DNA from: SVTX01 sp045542075
GTDB taxonomy: Bacteria > Bacillota > Clostridia > Oscillospirales > CAG-272
Assembly: GCA_045542075.1 (NCBI GenBank)
Contig: JAZQKI010000021.1
Location: forward strand, 1-23,176
Direction: 5' to 3'
Length of the DNA stretch: 23,176 nt
In this document: one piece after another, positions 1 to 6,312 of the stretch
How positions within the stretch are numbered: position 1 is the stretch's first letter
How the letters are laid out: every line of letters begins with the position of its first letter
The notes under the pieces: model-generated
Databases searched by the model: none
What the model saw: the letters and a program-made list of their open reading frames with translations, nothing else
What the model was told of the DNA's origin: nothing
Translations under genes and position numbers: made by a program

Positions 1-20
1 TTATGACATTGTCTTCCTAA

Positions 21-257
21 GACCGCTTGGCCTCCGACTTGATTGAGGACAAAAAGGTCAGAGAGACCATTGATTTTCTCCTCAACCGTGAAGAAGCCCA
101 CAATCAGATGTTCCGCGATGCCTTCAATAAGGTACAACAGACCGGCTCTACCCGCGACTTCGGCACGACCAAGGCAGCAAAAATGTATTTTTCTATGTCC
201 GATCCCGGACCTAACGCTTTTGCAACGGGCGAGACCCACGCTCCGGCGATTAAGTGA
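21..257 (+). pseudogene. Manganese catalase, C-terminal fragment (broken or contig-edge)
   Basis: The readable frame matches the C-terminal part of a manganese catalase/CotJC-like protein, the di-manganese enzymes that disproportionate hydrogen peroxide. Visible are the last metal-site helix with the family pattern FLLNREEAHNQMF (Glu and His of the RExxH motif are ligands) and a tail with RDFGTTKAAKMYFSMSDPG, typical of the longer catalases. The frame is closed upstream by an in-frame TAA at 18-20, and the few residues before it do not continue the family. The only apparent start (TTG at 27) lies inside the helical domain and has no ribosome site. This is therefore either the remnant of an inactivated gene or a contig-end artefact, not a complete 76-residue protein. 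A terminator follows at 299. The family identity is fairly sure; the reason for the break is not. Confidence 0.7.
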
Positions 258-298
258 GAATAATTACTGTTACCAAATACTCTATCGTGCATTAGAAA

Positions 299-335
299 AG
301 CCACCGACAATTTTTCTTATCGGTGGCTATTTTCA
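299..335 (+). terminator. Rho-independent terminator after the catalase fragment
   Basis: A 12-bp stem with one mismatch (299-310 AGCCACCGACAA with 317-328) is followed by a T-rich tract. It lies about 40 bases after the catalase stop codon. Confidence 0.8.
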
Positions 336-365
336 TTTCTTACTATTAAAGTTGGGATACTCAAA

Positions 366-418
366 TAAAACAAATAATCCGAACGCTTCTCCAAGTAAGA
401 GAATGTTCGGATTATTTT
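366..418 (-). terminator. Terminator of tRNA-Pro (hairpin may also work on the plus strand)
   Basis: A 13-bp stem pairs 372-384 (AAATAATCCGAAC) with 405-417, with a further 5-bp inner helix 387-391/399-403. Read on the minus strand it sits directly after the tRNA CCA end and is followed by TTTGTTTTATTT, a suitable tail. Transcription from the catalase side could use the same hairpin. Confidence 0.65.
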
Positions 419-422
419 CATG

Positions 423-498
423 TGGTCGGAGTGACAGGATTCGAACCTGCGGCATCGACGTCCCAAACGTCGCGCGCTACCAACTGCGCCACACCCCG
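423..498 (-). tRNA. tRNA-Pro, anticodon UGG
   Basis: The minus strand folds as a complete 76-base tRNA. The acceptor stem CGGGGTG pairs with CACTCCG (one G-U), discriminator A is followed by an encoded CCA (423-425). The D-loop reads GCGCAGTTGGTAGCGC. The anticodon arm CGACG-TTTGGGA-CGTCG has TGG at the anticodon position, and the T-arm contains GGTTCGAATCC. UGG reads proline codons, so this is an elongator tRNA-Pro. It is transcribed alone from a consensus promoter about 250 bases upstream and ends at a hairpin just beyond the CCA. Confidence 0.96.
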
Positions 499-740
499 AT
501 ATTAAATTATCTGCGCTCCGAAAGTGTAAGCTTTGTCCGCCCGCCCCGCTTGCATAGTCGTCTGTCTTCGCCTCGGTACACTCGGCTTGACATACTCCTT
601 GCTCGCAGGGGTATCGCTTCGAAAAAATCATACTCAATGATTTTTTCTCGCTCACCCAAAGCCAGCGCGCTATCGCAATTGGCTGGTACAACCATTTGCA
701 GTGCGCACACACCTCGAATGTTAAATTCAAAACCGTACGA
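499..740 (-). other. Long GC-rich structured leader between promoter and tRNA-Pro
   Basis: About 240 transcribed bases separate the tRNA from its promoter, and no protein gene is convincing here. On the minus strand several helices are visible. One is a long hairpin whose 11-bp AT-rich stem (620-630/636-646) is enclosed by GGGT/ACCC pairs. Another is a CCAGC/GCTGG hairpin around 661-685. GC-rich, evenly spaced GAGC/GCGAG-type blocks lie closer to the tRNA. The composition differs from the AT-rich sequence beyond the promoter. It may be a non-coding RNA joined to the tRNA, a dispersed repeat inserted upstream of it, or a processed 5' leader. I do not recognise a family. Confidence 0.5.
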
Positions 741-745
741 AATGT

Positions 746-774
746 ATTATATCAAACAATAAGGGTTTTGTCAA
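746..774 (-). promoter_or_regulatory. Consensus sigma-A promoter of tRNA-Pro
   Basis: On the minus strand TTGACA (769-774) and TATAAT (746-751) are separated by exactly 17 bases. Both hexamers are perfect, as expected for a strong stable-RNA promoter. The next gene in this direction is tRNA-Pro. Confidence 0.9.
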
Positions 775-1072
775 TATCAAAAAAGTTTTTTGCGGGTGGG
801 ATTTTGGTGTTGATTTTTGGTTTCTTGTATATTTCAGTCGAAAAAATTAGGCTTAATTTGGAATGAGATTTTTTGAATAGTTTACCTTTTGACATGAAAA
901 AATACTAATGACCGAAAATTTTTCGGGGATTCGGAAATTCAACCGCAAGGTAATCTTTTTATGGAGTCTTGGGGATAATTTTCGGATAAACAGAGTTTAG
1001 TTGAAGGTTATCCTCAAAACTTTTATAGAGGCGAGGCGTGCTTTCACAAGAAAAACAAAGGAGTTTGCAATC
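775..1072. other. AT-rich intergenic stretch without a recognisable gene
   Basis: No open frame with a ribosome site or known motif stands out. There is a small palindrome CCGAAAATTTTTCGG at about 912-926. A TTGACA at about 890 has no matching -10 hexamer at 16-18 bases. The promoter of the following DUF378 gene is presumably here but I cannot place it. Confidence 0.4.
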
Positions 1073-1294
1073 ATGAAAATATTGGACAGAATAGCTCTTA
1101 TATTAACAGTGATTGGTGCTTTGAACTGGGGTAGCATCGGCGTGTTCGGCTTTGACTTAGTTGCATGGATATGCGGTGGTCAGGGTGCAGTGGTCAGCCG
1201 TATAATTTATACCGTAGTTGCTCTTGCGGGAATTTGGTGCATTTCGCTTCTTTTCCGCTCCAGAGAGGACTATGACGCAATAGAGGAGCACTAA
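1073..1294 (+). CDS. DUF378 family small membrane protein (YuzA-like)
   Basis: A 73-residue protein with two hydrophobic helices (about residues 4-26 and 40-62). It has the family signature IGALNWGSIGVFGFDLVAW followed by a second helix that ends in a charged tail. DUF378 proteins are short bacterial inner-membrane proteins of unknown function. The start is the ATG at 1073 because AAAGGAG lies 10 bases before it. The longer reading from 1001 would add 24 polar residues with no ribosome site. A clear terminator follows at 1306, so the gene is probably monocistronic. Family assignment is confident; no function can be given. Confidence 0.88.
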   Translation: MKILDRIALILTVIGALNWGSIGVFGFDLVAWICGGQGAVVSRIIYTVVALAGIWCISLLFRSREDYDAIEEH

Positions 1295-1305
1295 TTACAA
1301 ATCTC

Positions 1306-1342
1306 TCCGCGCTGAATGTTGACTTTCGGCGCGGATTTTTTT
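1306..1342 (+). terminator. Terminator after the DUF378 gene
   Basis: An 11-bp stem TCCGCGCTGAA (1306-1316) pairs with 1325-1335 and is followed by seven T residues. Confidence 0.92.
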
Positions 1343-1495
1343 CATAATTTTTCCCAAGCATTAAAAATGATAGATTTTTGCATAAAAGAGGAAAAGCCTG
1401 CAAAAAATACTTTTGCAGGGCCGACAACAAAACATTTGCGGTTCAGAAATTTTGTCCCCGATCTTGGGGGCGACACATAGAAAAGGAGAAAAAAT

Positions 1496-2254
1496 ATGTG
1501 GGAAAAATTTAAGAAGAGCGCCTTTGCCCAAAAGTGCAGAGAGCTTTCCAAAAACAGAAGCGCGGTGATAATTGCCGTGTGTATCTTGCTTGCGACATCG
1601 GTCATTTTGTCCGTGACTATCGCAACGAACAGAGCTAAGAAAAAGTATGCGGGGGATGAGGACCCTACGGCAGACCTTCCCGGCGAGCAGGGAACGGTGC
1701 AGACCCCAAACCATAACAATTCCGAGAACAATGACTCCCAGACAGGCGTTGACGTTGAGGAATTTGTTATTGCGCTTCCTGTAAACGGCAATCTTACCAA
1801 GGGTCACGACTCGTCTCTCCAGGTCTGGTCAGACACGATGGGAGATTACAGGATCCACCTTGGAATTGACATTGCCGCTGCCGAAAACGCACCCGTTTAT
1901 GCGGTTGCAGACGGAAAGGTATCAAAGATCTGGGACGACGCTCTCATGGGCAGATGCGTAGCTATTGAGCATGAGGGTGATGTCTACACCATCTACAAGA
2001 ATCTTTCCGAGACTATGGCGGCAGGCATTACGACGGGCGCTGAGGTCCAGTGCGGTCAGCAGATAGGACACGTTGGCGAGACGGCGATCTCCGAGCTTGC
2101 CGACGAGCCCCACGTACACCTTGAGATGACGGTGGGCGGTCTTGCGGTAGACCCTGTCGACTATATGTCCGACGAATCCAAGGCGACCTTGAAGATCGAC
2201 AGCTCGACTGAGAGCAACAAAAATGATACCGGCAATTCGGAAAACGGAAAGTAA
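1496..2254 (+). CDS. Membrane-anchored M23 peptidase, SpoIIQ-like
   Basis: A 252-residue protein with a short basic cytoplasmic end, one membrane helix (about residues 23-43), a low-complexity Asn/Glu/Asp-rich linker (about 52-88) and a C-terminal LytM/M23 domain. The domain carries H121-x3-D125 (HLGID) and H206-x-H208 (HVHLE), so the whole zinc-peptidase ligand set is present. The stretch LQVWSDTMGDYRIHLGIDIA resembles clostridial SpoIIQ proteins, which anchor in the forespore membrane during engulfment. Bacillus subtilis SpoIIQ lacks a ligand and is inactive, whereas many clostridial homologues keep it. The residues after 222 are a polar, disordered tail. The start has AAAGGAG 8 bases upstream and a terminator follows at 2267. 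No spoIIIA, spoIID or other engulfment gene is adjacent, so a vegetative wall hydrolase is the alternative. Confidence 0.82.
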   Translation: MWEKFKKSAFAQKCRELSKNRSAVIIAVCILLATSVILSVTIATNRAKKKYAGDEDPTADLPGEQGTVQTPNHNNSENNDSQTGVDVEEFVIALPVNGNLTKGHDSSLQVWSDTMGDYRIHLGIDIAAAENAPVYAVADGKVSKIWDDALMGRCVAIEHEGDVYTIYKNLSETMAAGITTGAEVQCGQQIGHVGETAISELADEPHVHLEMTVGGLAVDPVDYMSDESKATLKIDSSTESNKNDTGNSENGK

Positions 2255-2266
2255 TACGCAATTATG

Positions 2267-2304
2267 TGTCCGTCGCAAAAGTTTGCGGCGGGCACTCTTT
2301 TTTT
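2267..2304 (+). terminator. Terminator after the M23 gene
   Basis: A GC-rich stem pairs TGTCCGTCGCAAA (2267-2279) with 2282-2294 (G-U pairs allowed) and is followed by CTCTTTTTTT. Confidence 0.9.
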
Positions 2305-2346
2305 GTGTAAATAATATAATAAATACAATAATATTAAAAAATGACC

Positions 2347-2375
2347 TTGAAAACCGCGATTATTTGTGATATAAT
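2347..2375 (+). promoter_or_regulatory. Sigma-A promoter of the maf-mreB-PBP2 unit
   Basis: TTGAAA (2347-2352), 17 bases, then TATAAT (2370-2375), about 80 bases before the maf start. No further promoter is evident between maf, mreB and the PBP gene. Confidence 0.8.
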
Positions 2376-2452
2376 GTATAATAACTATTACTATGCGAAA
2401 GTGTCGGCTTTTATAGAAATCCACGGCATACGAGAGGAGAAGCGAGGAGAAA

Positions 2453-3037
2453 ATGAGAACAATACTTGCGTCAAAATCACCGAGAAGGCGGGAGATCCTT
2501 GAGCTTTTGGGGTTGGATTTTTGTGTTGAAACTGCGGACACTGACGAGTCCTGCGATATTTGTGATCCTCATGACCGAGTAGCATTTCTTGCCGCGCAAA
2601 AGGGCGAGGCGGTGCTGAAGAAAAAGCTGTCGGAGTATCAGAGCTTAGACGATACTCTGATTATTGCGTGCGATACGCTGGTATATGTTGACGGAGAGTT
2701 TCTCGGCAAACCGCGTGACCGTGACGACGCTTACAGAATGTTGACTCTGCTCTCGGGCAGGAGCCACGAGGTCTGGAGCGGAATATACGTCTTCTTTGGC
2801 GGCAAGGCAATTTCACGCGCAGAGGTGACTAAGGTCAGCTTTTGCGAAATGTCGCACAAGGAAAAGGAAAGATACCTTGATAGCGGAGAGCCGTTTGACA
2901 AGGCAGGCGCGTATGCGGTGCAGGGCAAGGCTGCCGTGTATATCAAGGGACTTGAGGGAGATTATTTTAATGTGGTCGGGCTTCCTGTCAATCTGCTTTA
3001 TCGCACCTTGAGGGAGGAATTCGGAATAGTTATCTGA
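2453..3037 (+). CDS. maf: Maf family nucleotide pyrophosphatase
   Basis: A 194-residue protein, the usual Maf length. It opens with the family substrate loop LASKSPRRREILELLG (residues 5-20). The catalytic Asp region is IIACDTLVYVDGEFLGKP (about 69-86), and the late signature is GAYAVQGKAAVYIKGLEGDY. Maf proteins hydrolyse non-canonical or modified nucleoside triphosphates (dTTP/UTP and m5UTP in the YhdE-type branch) in the cytoplasm and were first noted for blocking septum formation when overproduced. The ATG has GAGGAG immediately upstream. As in Bacillus, maf lies directly before the shape gene mreB (49-base gap), which supports a shared transcript. Confidence 0.94.
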   Translation: MRTILASKSPRRREILELLGLDFCVETADTDESCDICDPHDRVAFLAAQKGEAVLKKKLSEYQSLDDTLIIACDTLVYVDGEFLGKPRDRDDAYRMLTLLSGRSHEVWSGIYVFFGGKAISRAEVTKVSFCEMSHKEKERYLDSGEPFDKAGAYAVQGKAAVYIKGLEGDYFNVVGLPVNLLYRTLREEFGIVI

Positions 3038-3086
3038 CCTGCTTTTGCATCTGAAGTATAAAATCTGAAGAAAGGGGGAAACGGTT

Positions 3087-4094
3087 ATGCCTAAGCATAT
3101 TGGTCTGGATATGGGTACGTCTAACTTGCGTATGTATATGAAGGGCAGAGGAATAATACTCCGCGCGCCTACCGTGGTAGCGGTAGACAAGCAGGAAGAC
3201 ACTGTGGTTGCGCTCGGACGCGACGCAAAAAGCATGATCGGAAAGACCCCTTCGCATATTGAGGCGTGCAGGCCTATGAAGGACGGCGCTATTTCAGCTT
3301 ACTCGGTGGCGGTTATGATGCTGCATGAGCATTTCAAAAAGACGCAGGCATATACGGTGTTCAGCCGTCCTATGGTGCTTGTGGGAGTGCCGAGCGGGTT
3401 TACAGAAACCGAGGGAATGTCCTTCGAAAACATGCTGTTTGACGCGGGAGCAAAGGCGGTCGGATTTATTGAGACGCCTATGGCTGCTGCGATCGGCGCG
3501 GGACTTATGGTCAACGGTCCGCGCGCATGTATGGTGGTCGACATTGGCGGTGGAACCACGGATATAGCAGTAATAAGGTCAGGCGGAATAGTAAAGTCCA
3601 GGACGTTGAAGCTTGGCGGAAACAAGCTTGACTACGCAATTATGAACAATATAAGGACCAAAAGAGGACTTTGTATCGGCGAGATAAGCGCCGAGATGAT
3701 AAAGGTCAAGATCGGCGCGGTTGCGCCGTCTCTGAGCAAAAACGCCGTGCAGGTGAGCGGACGTAACGAAAAGCTCAAATGCGCGCAGACGTTGCTGATA
3801 CGCCCCGAGGACATCTACGAGCCCATGAGCGTGGCGATAGAGGCAATATGCCGTGCTATTTTGTCTGTGGTCGAGTCCACACCCCCCGAGGTCGCGGCGG
3901 ATATTGCGGACTTTGGAATTATGCTTACGGGCGGAGGCGCAAATATTCTCGGTATTGCCGAGTTTATATCCGCAAAAACAAAGCTGCGTGTAACGGTAGC
4001 CAAAAACCCGATGGACTGCGTGTGCCTTGGTATAGGAAAGCTGATCGAGAGACCCGATATACTTTCGGGCGGCATAATTTACAAGAACAGATAA
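3087..4094 (+). CDS. mreB: Rod-shape determining actin homologue MreB/Mbl
   Basis: A 335-residue bacterial actin that forms membrane-bound filaments directing the elongation wall-synthesis machinery. Phosphate-1 loop GLDMGTSN (6-13), phosphate-2 loop DIGGGTTD (152-159) and the adenosine motif MLTGGGANILGI in the last quarter are all present, and the length is normal. The start is supported by AAAGGGGG 10 bases upstream. It follows maf by 49 bases and precedes a class B PBP by 34 bases, so the three genes probably form one operon. The usual downstream partners mreC and mreD are missing here. Whether it is MreB itself or the paralogue Mbl/MreBH cannot be decided from the sequence alone. Confidence 0.95.
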   Translation: MPKHIGLDMGTSNLRMYMKGRGIILRAPTVVAVDKQEDTVVALGRDAKSMIGKTPSHIEACRPMKDGAISAYSVAVMMLHEHFKKTQAYTVFSRPMVLVGVPSGFTETEGMSFENMLFDAGAKAVGFIETPMAAAIGAGLMVNGPRACMVVDIGGGTTDIAVIRSGGIVKSRTLKLGGNKLDYAIMNNIRTKRGLCIGEISAEMIKVKIGAVAPSLSKNAVQVSGRNEKLKCAQTLLIRPEDIYEPMSVAIEAICRAILSVVESTPPEVAADIADFGIMLTGGGANILGIAEFISAKTKLRVTVAKNPMDCVCLGIGKLIERPDILSGGIIYKNR

Positions 4095-4128
4095 GATACA
4101 TAATTTTGTTAAAAGCAAAGGTGAGTAA

Positions 4129-6225
4129 ATGCGAAAAAACAACAAATTTGATATAAGAAGTCTGGCTTTGTCGGTCGTCTTCTGCGTAATTTGTATTATT
4201 TACGTAATCCGCCTTATCAATATACAGATAAATGCAGAGCCCGAGGAATTTACGGGCGAGCAGTACACCCGACGCGAGACTATACAGGCAGTCCGCGGCG
4301 AGATATACGACAGAAACGGTGTCAAGCTGGTGTCAAACGTGTACAAATATGATTTTGTATTTGACTACGCGGCTATGTCGGGAGACAGGACGGAGCAGAA
4401 TATACATATTTTGCAGGCAATATACGCTATGCAGCAGACAGGAAATTACAGCAAGCTTGAAGACAAGGGCTTCCCGTTTTCAGGAGAGTATCCGAATTAT
4501 ATTTATTCATCGGAGGCGCTTTCGTCAGACTCAAAGGTGTACTACAGGCTTCTGAAGAGAATAGCTGAGAATGAGCTGGAGGACGAGTCGCCCAAGGCAA
4601 AAAACGAGCTTACGGCGGATTATCTTGAGACATTTTACAACGAGCATCCCGAGTGCTTTCCAAAGGAGAGCGAGCTTTTGAGCTATTATCTTGAAAAATA
4701 CAAGCTGGTTGATTCAAAGGGTGCCCTCGTGTTTTCAGAGGAACAGACGGATATGCTCCTGCGTGTGAGATACAATATGGAGCTTTCGGATTTTTCGGTA
4801 TATAACAGCTACGTTATGGCAGCCGACGTTGATAAGGAGTTTATACTGTATATAAAGGAGCTGTCCTTGGCGGGAGCGGATTTTGAGATACGCACGGACA
4901 GAGTTTACGAGTACCCGGGATACGCGTCGCACATTCTTGGACGCACGGGAGAGATACCTGCGGAGAATTGGGAATATTATAGGGAGCTTGGATATGAAAT
5001 GAACGACACGGTCGGACTTGACGGCTGTGAATATGCGTTTGAGAACTACCTGCGCGGTGTAGATGGCGTCAAGGTAGTGGTCGAGGATGCGCAGGGTAAC
5101 ATCATATCCGAAAAAATTGAGACCGAGCCCGTACCCGGGCAGGACGTTTACCTTACTATTGACATAAATCTTCAGATCGCTGCAGAGGACGGACTTGAGG
5201 AAAACGTAAAAATGTACAAAGCCAGCGAGTCGGGAGCGATAGTCGCTATGGATCCGAGCACAGGACAGCTGCTTGCGCTTGCGTCATATCCAACGTATAA
5301 TTTGGCTACGTTCAACTCTGATTACAACGACATAATTGCGAACCCAGCCTCGCCCCTGCTCAACAGGGCGCTTGACGGACTTTACGCGCCGGGATCAACC
5401 TTCAAGCTTGGAATGACCGCGGCGGGAATTGACGGCGAGCATATAAGTCCCACGGAATTGCTTGAGTGCGAGGGAGTTTATACCCGCTTCAGCGGACATC
5501 AGCCTAAATGCTGGATATATAACAGCGCGACGGGATTGCGCAATCACGGGCTTATAACCGCGACCGAGGCTATTGCGGTGTCCTGCAACTGTTATTTCTA
5601 CGAGCTTGGCTGGCGAATGGGAATAGAGCAAATGAATACGTACTGCGCGCTTTTGGGACTTGGACAAAGCACGGGAATTGAGCTTACCGAAAAGCTCGGA
5701 ACTCTGGCGGGACCCGAATACCGAGAGCAGAGCGGCGGTGTTGCGTGGACGGCGGGAGATACGATTATGGCCGCGATTGGTCAGTCGGAAAATTCCTTTA
5801 CACCCATACAGCTTACGTCGTATGTATCAACACTGCTCAATGGCGGCAAAAGATATGCCGCGACATTACTTCTCAAGACCTCATCATTTTCAGAGGGTGG
5901 AGATTCCTTTGTTAATCCGGGCAAGGTGTTGAGCGAGGTTAACATTTCGGACGAGGCAGTCAATACGGTAAAGCGGGGAATGAAGCAAATGGTTCAGGAT
6001 TCCGCGACTGTATCGAGATATATGAAAAATGTTCCCGTCACGGTAATGGGAAAGACAGGTACGGCAGAGCTTGGCGGAAGCGAGCGTGAAAACGGACTTT
6101 TCGTGTGCGCGGCGCCTTATGATAAGCCTGAGATAGTTATTACCTCGGTCATAGAGCATGCGGGCGGCGGTTCGTACGCGGCGCTTGTGGCGGCAAGAGT
6201 TCTTGAGGCTTATAATTTTAATTGA
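4129..6225 (+). CDS. mrdA: Class B penicillin-binding protein 2 (elongation transpeptidase)
   Basis: A 698-residue bitopic membrane protein. One N-terminal helix (about residues 12-30) is followed by the PBP dimerisation domain beginning with RGEIYDRNG (about 56-64) and a C-terminal transpeptidase domain. The penicilloyl-serine motifs are all present: S423-T-F-K426 (GSTFK), S485-C-N487 and K642-T-G644. The enzyme cross-links peptidoglycan stem peptides outside the membrane. Its place directly after mreB indicates the elongasome PBP2 (MrdA/PbpA type) rather than the divisome PBP3 or sporulation SpoVD. The pedestal region (about 75-235) is long and acidic. The ribosome site AAAGGTGAG lies just before the ATG. 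No rodA-type glycosyltransferase gene is next to it. Confidence 0.93.
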   Translation: MRKNNKFDIRSLALSVVFCVICIIYVIRLINIQINAEPEEFTGEQYTRRETIQAVRGEIYDRNGVKLVSNVYKYDFVFDYAAMSGDRTEQNIHILQAIYAMQQTGNYSKLEDKGFPFSGEYPNYIYSSEALSSDSKVYYRLLKRIAENELEDESPKAKNELTADYLETFYNEHPECFPKESELLSYYLEKYKLVDSKGALVFSEEQTDMLLRVRYNMELSDFSVYNSYVMAADVDKEFILYIKELSLAGADFEIRTDRVYEYPGYASHILGRTGEIPAENWEYYRELGYEMNDTVGLDGCEYAFENYLRGVDGVKVVVEDAQGNIISEKIETEPVPGQDVYLTIDINLQIAAEDGLEENVKMYKASESGAIVAMDPSTGQLLALASYPTYNLATFNSDYNDIIANPASPLLNRALDGLYAPGSTFKLGMTAAGIDGEHISPTELLECEGVYTRFSGHQPKCWIYNSATGLRNHGLITATEAIAVSCNCYFYELGWRMGIEQMNTYCALLGLGQSTGIELTEKLGTLAGPEYREQSGGVAWTAGDTIMAAIGQSENSFTPIQLTSYVSTLLNGGKRYAATLLLKTSSFSEGGDSFVNPGKVLSEVNISDEAVNTVKRGMKQMVQDSATVSRYMKNVPVTVMGKTGTAELGGSERENGLFVCAAPYDKPEIVITSVIEHAGGGSYAALVAARVLEAYNFN

Positions 6226-6266
6226 CAATATAGAAGTTGACTGGTTTTTGAGCAAGCAAAAAACAA

Positions 6267-6287
6267 CCGATACACGCCGTGTATCGG
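6267..6287. promoter_or_regulatory. 21-bp near-perfect dyad before the first lipoprotein gene
   Basis: CCGATACACG (6267-6276), one central base, then CGTGTATCGG (6278-6287). The one-base centre is unsuited to an RNA loop and there is no T tract on the plus strand, so an operator for a dimeric regulator is more likely than a terminator. It lies 25 bases before the start codon, inside the PBP2/lipoprotein gap. No clear promoter was found. Confidence 0.45.
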
Positions 6288-6312
6288 CAAGAGAAAAACA
6301 TAGGGGGACACA

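Noticed and set aside
499..740. A second tRNA or a protein gene in the tRNA-Pro leader
   Set aside because: No acceptor/T-arm signature such as GGTTCGAATC is present apart from the tRNA-Pro, and the open frames there have no ribosome site or recognisable product.
1001..1072. Longer start for the DUF378 protein
   Set aside because: It adds polar residues absent from the family and lacks a ribosome site, unlike the ATG at 1073.
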